From Acidobacteriota bacterium (GTDB lineage: Bacteria > Acidobacteriota > Thermoanaerobaculia > Multivoradales > Multivoraceae): a stretch of 33,801 bases of DNA. The stretch lies in the NCBI GenBank assembly GCA_026708285.1, contig JAPOVF010000216.1:1-33801 (forward strand). The letters are read 5' to 3'. Shown piece by piece: positions 6,839 to 15,266 of this stretch. Position 1 is the first letter of the stretch. Each line of letters opens with the position of its first letter. The translations under genes were made by a program, and so were the position numbers. The notes beneath the pieces were generated by a model. The model ran no database searches and had not been told where the DNA came from. It saw nothing but the letters and a program-made list of their open reading frames with translations.

Positions 6839-8764
6839 CTAGGGGCTGTACCAGATCGGCGACGACCAGGCCCGCTCCCGGATGGTAGCCGGCATGTCCC
6901 GGCGTGGCTCGACGCCCTCTCGCAGCGCATCCCAGGTCGACCAGCGGCAGGTCGGGTTCTCGAGCACCCGCACGTAGTAGAAGGCCCGATGCGCCGGGTT
7001 GAAGTTCGGGTCGGTCCACACGGCCCTGAGTTCGTTGGCCCCGACGTCCGCGCTGATGGCGCAGGTGGCGAGATCGACGCTCGCCCCGTTGTCCGGGCAG
7101 CGGTGGGTGGCGGGGTCGACGGCCGCGCCGTCCGAACAGGCGACGTCGTAGACCGACTCCTCGCTGTTCCCGTTCTCCGACCAACCCTTGATGATCTGTA
7201 GCCGGTCGAGCGGTGCGGCGAGCGGATCGCGCAGCGCCCAGGCCGCGAAGGTTGGTGCGGCCCCGTTCGAAGTGGACAGGTCGCCACCCATCGGCACGCC
7301 TTCCGCGTAGGCCCTGGCAAGGAAGTCGGGATCCTCCAGATCGGCGCGGGTGGTCCCCGCCCGGGCGAAGAAGCGCACGCGAATGCGCGGACCCGACGTC
7401 GCGAAGGTCTCCTTGCGGCGAAGGGCCTGGAAGATCGCCTCGCGCGTGTTCTCCTCCGCCCAGACGCCGGCGAGGCCGGACGCACCCCAGGTGTGGTAGT
7501 AGGTGTCGCGGTAGGTCCGGCCGGAGCCGTCGTTGGTACGCATGGAGGATCCGGACTGCTCCGAGGGATCGCCGTAGGTGGCGATCACGCCCGTGCCCGG
7601 CACCGAACCGCGCAACCGCGGCGTGGCGTCCAGAATGCCCGTCTTGGACCAGTAGTTGTCCTCCTCGAAGGAGCCGCCCGCGACGTGGCTGTCGCTCGAC
7701 CCGATCAGGCCGAATTCGTACGGATTCATGACGCCGCCGTCCGCGATCTTGAGGCCCCGTCGATAGGCGTCACGCACGTAGCTGCCTTCCAGCGGCAGGC
7801 TGAGGACCACGGACCCGATCCTGTACGGCATGATCTCGAATCCGGCCCACTCGTCATTGCGCGACAGCGCCGGATGGGTGTCGGAGGTCCCCTTGACCTG
7901 CGTGATCTCGACCACCGGCTCGTTGCGCGAGCGCAACTCCGAGTAGGCATCGTCGATCGCACCACCGTCGTAGTACTCGAGCTCGAACATGCGACCCCCT
8001 GAGGCGTTCGAGTTGTGCGGAATGGCCAGCGAGTCGATGCCCCGGGCGCGCCACCCGTCCATTGCGGCCCAGAGAGCTTCAGGGTTGGAGGAGTCGACGC
8101 GGTTGAAGGGAAGTACGGGAGCCGCGGCGCCGCGGAAGATCACGTTGCGGTGCAGGTTGTTTCCCCCTTCGCCGGCGGAGGTGTATTCGTAGCCGATGAA
8201 GGCCGTGAAGGTCCCGGGATCGTTGTGCCGGTTGGCGGCCGCCTGGATCTCCTCCCAGGCGTCGCGCACGATCTCCATGTTCAGGTGCTCTTCGGTTCCC
8301 GGTTCCGCGTTCCAGTAGGGGCCTACGGCCATGAAGTTGCCGCGTCTCTCATCGGCGGAGCGAGCATTGCGCACGCCCTCGGCAATGGGGTGATCGTAGG
8401 CAGGTGAAGAGGGATCGGTCATCGCCGCGAGCATGCCGAGATACCAGCCGTGATCGGCCACGGCCTGAAAGTCGAGTGGCCGGTCGAGTTTCATCTCGAA
8501 GCCTGCCGGATGCAGGATCGCGCCGCCCTTGGCGAACTCGTAGGCCGCGTTGGGATCCGCCGTGGTGCCGAACACAAAGGCGTCGAGTGAGAAGCGTGTG
8601 TGGACATGGAGATCGCCGAAGTAGGCGTTCCGCGTCGGATTGGGTGTCGGGGCCGCGGCGTCGGGCAGGGAGTCCGCCACCGGCGCCTCGGCTGCCGGCT
8701 CCTCGCCGGAGCCGCAGCCGATGAGTAGAAGGGCCGCCGCCAGCAGACCCAACATGCATCTCAT
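6839..8764 (-). CDS. DUF3604 lipoprotein (PHP-like metal site)
   Basis: A 641-aa exported protein of the DUF3604 family. The lipobox L-L-I-G-C places the lipidated cysteine at residue 17, followed by an Ala/Pro/Glu linker. The core begins F-G-D-L-H-V-H-T-R-F-S-L-D-A (His53, His55), then V-A-D-H-G-W, G-Y-E-Y-T-S-A, I-P-H-N-S-N, V-K-G-T-S-D-T-H-P and G-S-S-D-S-H, the pattern of a PHP-type polynuclear metal hydrolase. The C-terminal third has a conserved cysteine-containing region (D-V-A-C-S-D-G, H-R-C-P-D-N-G, L-A-T-C-A-I-S, P-T-C-R-W-S-T-W). The ATG at 8764 is preceded by AGGGG at good spacing; a GTG two codons earlier is too close. It is last in the leftward exported operon and paralogous to the protein at 28814-30616. 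The family has no settled function; phosphoesterase-like hydrolysis is inference. Confidence 0.9.
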   Translation of the reverse strand: MRCMLGLLAAALLLIGCGSGEEPAAEAPVADSLPDAAAPTPNPTRNAYFGDLHVHTRFSLDAFVFGTTADPNAAYEFAKGGAILHPAGFEMKLDRPLDFQAVADHGWYLGMLAAMTDPSSPAYDHPIAEGVRNARSADERRGNFMAVGPYWNAEPGTEEHLNMEIVRDAWEEIQAAANRHNDPGTFTAFIGYEYTSAGEGGNNLHRNVIFRGAAAPVLPFNRVDSSNPEALWAAMDGWRARGIDSLAIPHNSNASGGRMFELEYYDGGAIDDAYSELRSRNEPVVEITQVKGTSDTHPALSRNDEWAGFEIMPYRIGSVVLSLPLEGSYVRDAYRRGLKIADGGVMNPYEFGLIGSSDSHVAGGSFEEDNYWSKTGILDATPRLRGSVPGTGVIATYGDPSEQSGSSMRTNDGSGRTYRDTYYHTWGASGLAGVWAEENTREAIFQALRRKETFATSGPRIRVRFFARAGTTRADLEDPDFLARAYAEGVPMGGDLSTSNGAAPTFAAWALRDPLAAPLDRLQIIKGWSENGNSEESVYDVACSDGAAVDPATHRCPDNGASVDLATCAISADVGANELRAVWTDPNFNPAHRAFYYVRVLENPTCRWSTWDALREGVEPRRDMPATIRERAWSSPIWYSP

Positions 8765-8781
8765 GGCCACCCCTGGATTCG

Positions 8782-9816
8782 TCAGTACCCCAGTTCCTTG
8801 TCGATCACGTTTCGCAGCGGACGGCCGTTGACGAAACGCTCGATGTTGTCGCGGAAGAGAATGACCCGCCGCTCGATCGAGTGATCGGACACCGTCGCAA
8901 TGTGTGGCGTGATGACCACGTTGGGCATCGACCAGAGGGGATGACCGTCGGGCAGGGGCTCGGGGTCGGTCACGTCGAGACCCGCCGCACGCACCTTGCC
9001 GGAGCGGAGCGCCGCCACGAGAGCGTCGGTGTCGATGATCGCGCCGCGTGACACGTTGACGACATAGACCCCGTCCTTCATCAGCGCGAACTGCTCCTTG
9101 CCGAGCATGCCGCGGGAGGCCGGCGTGTGCGGAACGCTGCTGAAGACGACGTCGGCCTGCGGCAGGAGCTCGTCGAGCTGGTCCGGCGTACCGACATAGT
9201 CAAGATCCCGGCCCATGGGAATGTCCTTTGGATCGACCGCGATGACGCGCATCTCGAAGGCCGCCGCGCGTTGCGCGATCTGGCTGCCAATGCCCCCCAG
9301 GCCGATGATGAGAGCCGTCTTGCCCCGCAACTCGATGATGGGAAGGTGGTTATCGCGGTTCCATGTCTCCTGCTTGTTGAAGAAGCGGATGTCGCGAGTG
9401 AGAGTCAGGAGCAGGGCAAAGGCGTGATCGGCGATCTCAGGCCCCTGGAGGATCTTTGTGTTCGTCAACACGACGTCCGAAGCCACGAGTTCCTCGAAGC
9501 GCACCAGTCTCTCGACCCCGGCGCTCGCGGTTTGCAGCCAGCGCAGGCGCGGCCCGGCACGGAGAACTTCGTCGAGGCCGGTTGGTGCCATGGCGATGAC
9601 GGCATCGCACTGCGCCACTCTCTCCACGAGCTCCGCGTGATCACCGAAACGAATCATGCGCGCGCCGTCCTGCTGCGCGACCACATCGGCCACCTGGTCG
9701 GCGAATCGCTCGGAAATGCAGAGTCCGACGTCTTGCGCGAGGGCGGGCGTCTGCACACAGAACGCGAGCGCAACAAGGCAGAGGCCTACGGACCTCACGG
9801 TCGGAAACAGTTTCAT
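8782..9816 (-). CDS. D-2-hydroxyacid dehydrogenase with an N-terminal signal peptide
   Basis: A 344-aa NAD-binding 2-hydroxyacid dehydrogenase. It has the Rossmann motif G-L-G-G-I-G-S-Q and the complete catalytic set Arg257 (N-V-S-R-G-A), Glu286 (D-P-E-P-L) and His305 (T-P-H-I-A). The N-terminus M-K-L-F-P-T-V-R-S-V-G-L-C-L-V-A-L-A-F-C, then V-Q-T-P-A-L-A-Q, is a textbook Sec signal with an A-L-A cleavage site. That is unusual for an enzyme using a cytoplasmic nucleotide cofactor. The chosen ATG at 9816 has AGGAGGAGAGCAACG before it; a duplicated in-frame start lies 18 bases upstream at 9834. It sits 32 bases after the PQQ dehydrogenase gene and 17 bases before the DUF3604 lipoprotein gene. 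Confidence 0.88.
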   Translation of the reverse strand: MKLFPTVRSVGLCLVALAFCVQTPALAQDVGLCISERFADQVADVVAQQDGARMIRFGDHAELVERVAQCDAVIAMAPTGLDEVLRAGPRLRWLQTASAGVERLVRFEELVASDVVLTNTKILQGPEIADHAFALLLTLTRDIRFFNKQETWNRDNHLPIIELRGKTALIIGLGGIGSQIAQRAAAFEMRVIAVDPKDIPMGRDLDYVGTPDQLDELLPQADVVFSSVPHTPASRGMLGKEQFALMKDGVYVVNVSRGAIIDTDALVAALRSGKVRAAGLDVTDPEPLPDGHPLWSMPNVVITPHIATVSDHSIERRVILFRDNIERFVNGRPLRNVIDKELGY

Positions 9817-9849
9817 CGTTGCTCTCCTCCTCATTGTTGCTCTCCTCCT
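9814..9849. repeat. Tandem 18-bp duplication of a ribosome-binding site plus start codon
   Basis: Two adjacent 18-base units, 9814-9831 and 9832-9849, differ at a single base (9817 versus 9835). On the minus strand each reads AGGAGGAGAGCAAC(A/G)ATG, so each carries a full Shine-Dalgarno and an ATG, in the same frame. The unit boundary coincides with the stop codon of the upstream PQQ dehydrogenase gene. Confidence 0.85.
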
Positions 9850-11669
9850 CAGTGACCCCCTGCGCCTTGTTGGGCAGACACTCTGCGCTCAGGCAGAGCG
9901 AAGACGAAGAGGGTGTTGCCCGAGCTCGGGCGCAGCTCGGGGGTGAGCGGCGAGCCAAGCGCCGCCGACCCAGGGCCGGTCGAAGCGACGACATACTGCC
10001 GTCCGTCGACCCCATAGCTGATCGGAAAGCCGGAGACCGCCGAGCCGAGATTGATCTCCCACAGGACGTCGCCGGTTTCCTGGTCCAGAGCCTTGAAACG
10101 CCCGTTCGCATCGCCCACGAAGACCAGTCCGCCGCCGCTCGCGAACAGCGCCTGGGTTCCGGCCCGCTGCTCGTGAGTCCAGACGATCTTTCCGGTCTTC
10201 ACCGAAACGGCGTAGACGCTACCCAACTGGTCGGTGCCGGGGGCGATCTGGTCATCCACGTTCAGAGCGTAGAGGGCGAGACGTTCCTCCAGGCTGGCCG
10301 TCATCTGCGCGCAGGTGTTGCGCAGGGGGAAGAACATGTTGCCGGTCAGCGGGCTGTAGGCGCCGGCCTGCCAATCCCTGCCGCCGAAATAGCTCGGACA
10401 GACGAGGATGGTCTGGCCGAGCTCGGTGAACACCGTCTCGACGTTCTCGGTCACCTCTCCGGTGGCGCCGTCGATGTCGCTGATCACGTTCTGCGTCACG
10501 GTGGGAGTGGCCCAGAGAAACTCTCCGGTCTCGCGGTCGAGGGTGTAGACCACGCCGGTCTTGCCTGGAATCCCGGTCGTCACCTTGCGCACTTCTCCCG
10601 GCTCGAGACGGGGGTTGATCCACGGCACCTCGCTCGGGTCGGGCGCGACCGCCGTGTCGACCAGGATGCGTTCGAAGGGATGGTCGAGATCCCAGTGGTC
10701 GATGAGATGCTGGTAGTACCAGGCGATCTCGCCGGTGGCCACCTCGAGCGCCAGGGTGGAGTTGTGGTAGAGGTGCCTGTTCTTCGCGCCGCCGAGGAGG
10801 AACTTCGGCGCCGGCGAGGTCACCGACGTTCCGATGTAGAGGAGTTCGAGGGCGGGATCGTAGCTCGGCACCATCCAGGTGCCGACGTGCCTGCGATCCG
10901 CGAAGGGCACCTCACCCCAGCTCTCGTCTCCCGGCTCGCCGGGCGCGGGAATGGTGCGCCGGCGCCACAGCTCCCTGCCGCTGTGCGGATCGTGGGCGGT
11001 GACGACACACGCCTCCGGCCCGGCGAGGCGCCGGCAACTGCGCCCGGAGATCACCTTGCCGTTGGCGATGATGGGACCGGAACTCTGGATCGCCGGATGC
11101 GTCCGGTAGTCGAGGATCTCCGTGTCCCAGACCAGCTCGCCCGTCGTCGCGTCGAGGGCGAAGATGTGCTCGTCGTAACTGGTATCGATGATCAACCTGT
11201 CGTAGATGGCCAGATTGCGGTTGTTGGCGCCGAGGCTGCCGACGTAGCTGGCAACGTCGTCGGGAAGGTCGCGGCGATGCTCCCAGATCAGGTCGCCGCT
11301 CACCGCGTCGATCGCCTGAATGACGTCCTTCGGGTTGGGCAGGTAGAGCACTCCGTCGTAGACCAGCGGAGTCCCCTGCTGGCGACCCTCGCTCATGCCT
11401 CGCGACCAGACGAGGCGCAGCTCGTTCACATTCCCGCGGTCGATCTGGTCGAGCGGGCTGTAGCCCCAGCCGTCGAGCGTGCGGCGCCACATGAGCCAGT
11501 CGTCATCGCTGGGGTTCTGCAGCATCCCGTCGGTGACGGCGATGAACTCCTCCGCCGCCCGAACCTGGGCGGCGACGGACGAGAGCGCCACCAGGACGAT
11601 CGAAACTGTGGCTAACCTGCCGGCCTGTCCAGCCCTGCGCCGACTACAGCCGGATGTCCAGGACATCAT
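9849..11669 (-). CDS. PQQ-dependent dehydrogenase-like eight-bladed propeller, periplasmic
   Basis: A 606-aa exported quinoprotein-type dehydrogenase. A signal segment (R-L-A-T-V-S-I-V-L-V-A-L-S-S-V) ends near A-A-Q-V-R-A-A-E-E-F. Repeated propeller-blade tryptophan motifs are seen throughout, such as A-V-S-G-D-L-I-W-E, A-T-T-G-E-L-V-W-D, V-K-T-G-K-I-V-W-T and Q-E-T-G-D-V-L-W-E. Y-Y-Q-H-L-I-D-H-W-D-L-D corresponds to the active-site region of PQQ alcohol dehydrogenases, with the aspartate expected as base. I do not see the adjacent-cysteine pair of methanol dehydrogenases, nor a C-terminal haem CxxCH. Known relatives oxidise alcohols or sugars and pass electrons to the respiratory chain. The start overlaps the isomerase stop by 26 bases and could be placed slightly downstream; its Shine-Dalgarno is weak. 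Confidence 0.85.
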   Translation of the reverse strand: MMSWTSGCSRRRAGQAGRLATVSIVLVALSSVAAQVRAAEEFIAVTDGMLQNPSDDDWLMWRRTLDGWGYSPLDQIDRGNVNELRLVWSRGMSEGRQQGTPLVYDGVLYLPNPKDVIQAIDAVSGDLIWEHRRDLPDDVASYVGSLGANNRNLAIYDRLIIDTSYDEHIFALDATTGELVWDTEILDYRTHPAIQSSGPIIANGKVISGRSCRRLAGPEACVVTAHDPHSGRELWRRRTIPAPGEPGDESWGEVPFADRRHVGTWMVPSYDPALELLYIGTSVTSPAPKFLLGGAKNRHLYHNSTLALEVATGEIAWYYQHLIDHWDLDHPFERILVDTAVAPDPSEVPWINPRLEPGEVRKVTTGIPGKTGVVYTLDRETGEFLWATPTVTQNVISDIDGATGEVTENVETVFTELGQTILVCPSYFGGRDWQAGAYSPLTGNMFFPLRNTCAQMTASLEERLALYALNVDDQIAPGTDQLGSVYAVSVKTGKIVWTHEQRAGTQALFASGGGLVFVGDANGRFKALDQETGDVLWEINLGSAVSGFPISYGVDGRQYVVASTGPGSAALGSPLTPELRPSSGNTLFVFALPERRVSAQQGAGGH

Positions 11670-12597
11670 TGAGGTACTGGACGTTGTGGTCCACGTAGTC
11701 GGCCACGCTTCCTTCCTCGGGGCGTGGTCTGCCGTAGTCGAGGCTCACCCAGCCACTGAACTTCTTTTCTCGAAGGATCTTCGTGAACGCCACGAAATCC
11801 ACACCGCCCGCGCCCATCCTCTTGTAGAGGCCGACTTGGCGGTGCTCCTCGCGAGTAGGTGAGGGGCCTTGGTACCCGCGGTACTTCGCCGGTATGTCCT
11901 TGAAGTGGATGGCCGCTACGCGGTCGTAGTGCTCGCTGAGGAACTTGACCGGATCCATGCCGGCAAGTGTCAGGTGCGCTGTATCCGCGGTCAGGTAGAC
12001 GTATCGCGGGTCGGTCAGCTCGAGGACGCGATCGACCTCCTCCTGCCGTTCGAAGGGTGACCAGAGGTGAGGGTGAGGGGCCAGCCTTACTCCAGCTTCG
12101 GCGGTGCGCTTGCCCAGCTCGTTCAGGGCCTTCGCCATCGTCCGCAGTTGCTCGTCGCCGATCGTCCCTCCCTCACGTTGGGGGCCCACGTTGATCTTGA
12201 AATGCGAACAACCGAAGTGGGCAAGGAAATCACGCGCAAACGTGGCGTGTGCGGCGATCGTCTCCTCCACCCTGGAAGGATCGGTGAAGTTGTCGGCCAT
12301 CGATGCGCCGCCATTGGAGCATGTCGCCATGCGAATGCCGGCCGCATCCAGCAGCTCCGCGAGGGCCTGCGGCCGGTCGACGTACTTGACGATGCTGCCC
12401 ATGTAGGGCTCGATGCCCTCGAAGCCCAGGCGACCGCACTCGCGTATCGCTTCCTCAACGCTGTCGGGCCAGATGTTGCCAACGTGGGCGACGCGGAACG
12501 TTCTCCCTGAGTCGGGGCGCGCAAACACCCTTCCCGGTGCGGAGTGGAGAACCGTCGCCGCCAGGCCCGAGGCCAGGAACTCTCTTCGGTTCATCAT
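11644..12597 (-). CDS. Tat-exported sugar phosphate isomerase/epimerase-like TIM barrel
   Basis: A 317-aa xylose-isomerase-like TIM-barrel protein. The N-terminus M-M-N-R-R-E-F-L-A-S-G-L-A-A-T-V-L is a classic Tat signal, so it is folded, probably with metal, before export. Core features: W-P-D-S-V-E-E-A-I-R-E-C-G-R-L-G-F-E-G-I-E, then Y-L-T-A-D-T-A-H and A-I-H-F-K-D-I-P, which supply the Asp and His metal ligands of the fold. GGGAGG lies 6 to 9 bases before the paired ATGs at 12597 and 12594. It is 14 bases after the long DUF3604 gene and overlaps the PQQ dehydrogenase gene. Tat-exported members of this family occur in periplasmic sugar oxidation and cleavage clusters in other bacteria; an isomerase or eliminase acting on an oxidised sugar here is inference. 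Confidence 0.87.
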   Translation of the reverse strand: MMNRREFLASGLAATVLHSAPGRVFARPDSGRTFRVAHVGNIWPDSVEEAIRECGRLGFEGIEPYMGSIVKYVDRPQALAELLDAAGIRMATCSNGGASMADNFTDPSRVEETIAAHATFARDFLAHFGCSHFKINVGPQREGGTIGDEQLRTMAKALNELGKRTAEAGVRLAPHPHLWSPFERQEEVDRVLELTDPRYVYLTADTAHLTLAGMDPVKFLSEHYDRVAAIHFKDIPAKYRGYQGPSPTREEHRQVGLYKRMGAGGVDFVAFTKILREKKFSGWVSLDYGRPRPEEGSVADYVDHNVQYLNDVLDIRL

Positions 12598-12611
12598 GTT
12601 GGCGCCTCCCC

Positions 12612-15203
12612 TCAGTTGGAATCGCCGGCGGGGCTCTCGCCCACCCAGAAGGGGCTCGACCACGCCATCGCGCCGTCAACCTGGCGCACCCGCACATAGT
12701 AGTAGTCGCCGGCCTGCGGATTGTCAAGATCGGCGTATCGAAAGTCCTGATCGAAGTCGCCCTGGTCGCTGACCACCTGGACCGAGAGGGCATCGGTGTG
12801 ATCCAGCACTCGAACCTCCCGTCGGTCGACCTGACCGCCGAGGCTTCCGAGCCGAAAGGTCTCGACCCGGGCGGGAAGCCGCTGCGGCTCGCGCTGGTCG
12901 CTTCCCGTTCCGCGTGTCTCCTGCGTCGACTCCATGTCCACGATCACGCGCGTGTCGGCGTCGGCGGCGCGCAGCCGAAGCAGAATCGCCGTAGTGCGCC
13001 CTCGCGTGAGCATTCTGAACCGGATCTCGTTTCCCGTCCGCTGCGTGGCGTAGGAACCCGGATGGCGGAACCAGGGGTCCCGGTGACCGATGACCTCCGC
13101 GCCCTCGACGCGAATGACGCCCAGCCACGGCCGACCGCCCCTTGGGCCCCGGCGATCGCCCACGACCTCTGTCGACGCCTCGAAGCTCACCTGCACGACC
13201 GCGGCGCTCGTCACCTCAGCTTCGAGGTACCGCCGCGAATACACGATGCGGCCGTTCTTGACCACATCGATGGCGTCGATCGGAGCCGTGCCGTACACCC
13301 GGCATTCCAGCTCTCTCCGGTTCGTGGCGGGCTGCTCCCGTCCCATGGGGACTCCGTTGAGCCACGCGTCGAGGACGATGCGTTCGCCGGTCGTCGCATA
13401 CGTCGCCCGACTGCGCAGCGCGTTGAAGATCGCTTCACCCGTGTTCTCCGCCGCCAGGACCGCGGCGAGCCCCCCCAGTTGCGTACCCGAAGACTGTCCG
13501 GGCCCGCCCATGAAGCCGTAGCCCGGATGCCCGGTGTGGTTGTCCGACGCGCCGACGAACCCGATCCGGAACCCGTTCTGCAGGTACCGGTTTCCGAACC
13601 AGTCGAATGTGCCGTGGCTGGACTGGATCTCGACCAGCTTCTGCATCTCGGCGTCGCTGCGGGTCCAGTCGCCCGGCTGGTGGGCGTGCGGAATGATCAG
13701 CACGTCGTCACTCCGGTTCGCCGCTCGCAGTTCCGCGTAGAGCTCGTCGAGCAGAGGCTTTTCCTGCGTGCCGACGCGTCGTCGTCCAGGCGTGTCGCGG
13801 AAGAAGACGTTGTGGTGTCCGCCGTCGGCCATCTGATTCGTCCACTCGAACCCGAGAATCGGCGTGAACCGCCCTGGAGCGCGGTACTCCTCGGCAAGCT
13901 CCTGCAGCGTCCGCCATTCGCCGTCGTCGAGCCAGCGGTCGTGCTCGGACAATGTGAGAAAGTCGAGTCGGGCCGCGTCACGCCCGAAGCGGAAGTAGCC
14001 ATCGGCGGAACCCTGTCCTTCCGCCATCCCGGTGTGACCGTGCGTCTCTCCCCAGTAGATGCGCCGAGCCGGATTCCTCTCGACGAGGACGGGGTTGCTG
14101 GCCCCTTGCAAGGTCCCGTCGGCGGTGCGCACCGCGAACCGATGGACGCCCTCGGAGCGGATGGCGACGTTCTCGAGCTGCACCAGCGCTTCCGACTCGG
14201 CCGAAAGCGTCCGGAAGGGCTCGCCGTCCAGCAGCACCTCCAGTTCGCCTGGACCGGCGGATGCAACGTTGCGAAAGCGGTCCTCGGCGCGAATCGTCAG
14301 GGTGAACTCCTCGCCCGGTTCGACCACCGACGGCGCAATCGCGTTGAGAAAGCTCGCTTTCTCCTCTCCGACGACCTCGAACGACGGCCAGTCGGGCCAA
14401 AAGAGCACGCCGTCTCCGTCCAGATCCACCAGGAACGGAAGTGGGACCTCGTCGTTGGACCACTCCTGCAGCTTCATGCCCGGCCCGCCGCCGGATCGAT
14501 CCCCGTACGTCACGGTCACCGTGTCTCCCTCTTGCAGCGCGGCGCCGCTCAGACGGAATCCGATCGCGGTTCCGGTCAGTCCAACCGGGTAGGTCGTCCA
14601 GGGCTCGACGGCGGAGAACCGGGCGTTCGGATTCGAAGAGCGGACGGTGACGAAGTCGGCGTCCGTGGCGCGCGTCGAGAGGGCGCCGGTTCGCCGCCCC
14701 TTGCCAAGGATCAGCCCGCCGCCTTCGGCGATCGGCCGGTCCCCGACGGAGTAGGTCTGCGTGACCGTGACGTACCCTCCCACCGGAAAGGGCCCCTCGG
14801 AAGAGATCGTCAGGCTGCCCAGGGCTCCAGAGGCCTCGTCCAGGACCTGGAGTTGCCGGACCATGTAGCCGATGAGATCCGAAATGCGGTCGACCGGGAT
14901 TGGTTGACTGATACGCCCACGCAAGGCCGGGTTCAGGAAGGACGCGTTCTGAGGGAAGTCATCAGGGATGCGGCCGCGCTCTCGCGCGTATGCGTTCCCC
15001 CATTCCCAGAGAGTCCGGAACCTGGAGATCAGTTCGTCGACGTCGCCGGTCGGAACAGCGGCCTCTTCCACCAGCGCGTCGACTCGGGCGCGCAGTTCTT
15101 GCGACAGGTAGTCGCCCGAAATGCGCCGGTCCTGAGCCGCTACGACACCGGCAAGAAGAGCCAGAACGGCGATGGACGCGACGCGAACGAATCTGGTGAA
15201 CAC
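12612..15203 (-). CDS. Large DUF3604 protein with a long N-terminal region, exported
   Basis: An 863-aa exported protein. From the GTG at 15203 it starts V-F-T-R-F-V-R-V-A-S-I-A-V-L-A-L-L-A-G-V, then V-A-A-Q-D, a Sec signal. Residues about 25-380 are not part of the DUF3604 core; they look beta-rich, with one Ig-like stretch (V-E-P-G-E-E-F-T-L-T-I-R-A-E-D) near 290. The core follows: Y-W-G-E-T-H-G-H-T-G (His388, His390), L-S-E-H-D-R-W, H-H-N-V-F-F-R-D, I-P-H-A-H-Q-P and G-A-S-D-N-H-T-G. The frame is open up to 15278, but that start would overlap the divergent gene; a TACACT box at 15223-15218 would leave an 8-base leader for the 15203 start. It is the first gene of the leftward exported operon. 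Biochemical function is unknown. Confidence 0.85.
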   Translation of the reverse strand: MFTRFVRVASIAVLALLAGVVAAQDRRISGDYLSQELRARVDALVEEAAVPTGDVDELISRFRTLWEWGNAYARERGRIPDDFPQNASFLNPALRGRISQPIPVDRISDLIGYMVRQLQVLDEASGALGSLTISSEGPFPVGGYVTVTQTYSVGDRPIAEGGGLILGKGRRTGALSTRATDADFVTVRSSNPNARFSAVEPWTTYPVGLTGTAIGFRLSGAALQEGDTVTVTYGDRSGGGPGMKLQEWSNDEVPLPFLVDLDGDGVLFWPDWPSFEVVGEEKASFLNAIAPSVVEPGEEFTLTIRAEDRFRNVASAGPGELEVLLDGEPFRTLSAESEALVQLENVAIRSEGVHRFAVRTADGTLQGASNPVLVERNPARRIYWGETHGHTGMAEGQGSADGYFRFGRDAARLDFLTLSEHDRWLDDGEWRTLQELAEEYRAPGRFTPILGFEWTNQMADGGHHNVFFRDTPGRRRVGTQEKPLLDELYAELRAANRSDDVLIIPHAHQPGDWTRSDAEMQKLVEIQSSHGTFDWFGNRYLQNGFRIGFVGASDNHTGHPGYGFMGGPGQSSGTQLGGLAAVLAAENTGEAIFNALRSRATYATTGERIVLDAWLNGVPMGREQPATNRRELECRVYGTAPIDAIDVVKNGRIVYSRRYLEAEVTSAAVVQVSFEASTEVVGDRRGPRGGRPWLGVIRVEGAEVIGHRDPWFRHPGSYATQRTGNEIRFRMLTRGRTTAILLRLRAADADTRVIVDMESTQETRGTGSDQREPQRLPARVETFRLGSLGGQVDRREVRVLDHTDALSVQVVSDQGDFDQDFRYADLDNPQAGDYYYVRVRQVDGAMAWSSPFWVGESPAGDSN

Positions 15204-15266
15204 GCTGGGTGTCTGCCAGTGTACTAGGCTGGAAGCCAGCCGACTCTGCCATCTGGAGGATCTCAG
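15204..15266. promoter_or_regulatory. Divergent promoter region with a 15-bp palindrome
   Basis: These 63 bases separate the leftward exported operon from the rightward secreted-protein gene. GGCTGGAAGCCAGCC at 15227-15241 is a perfect 6-bp-arm inverted repeat. On the minus strand TACACT at 15223-15218 resembles a -10 box; no convincing -35 accompanies it. GGAGG at about 15254-15258 serves the rightward gene. An operator shared by both directions is a guess. Confidence 0.3.

Noticed and set aside
9819-11615. A 598-codon + strand open frame over the PQQ dehydrogenase gene
   Set aside because: No domain and an arginine/valine/glutamate bias typical of antisense reads; the minus strand has propeller-blade motifs.
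12537-15227. An 896-codon open frame on the + strand antisense to the long DUF3604 gene
   Set aside because: It has no recognisable domain, is proline/arginine/valine-rich, and mirrors the third-position GC of the real gene. The minus strand has a signal peptide and clear metal motifs.
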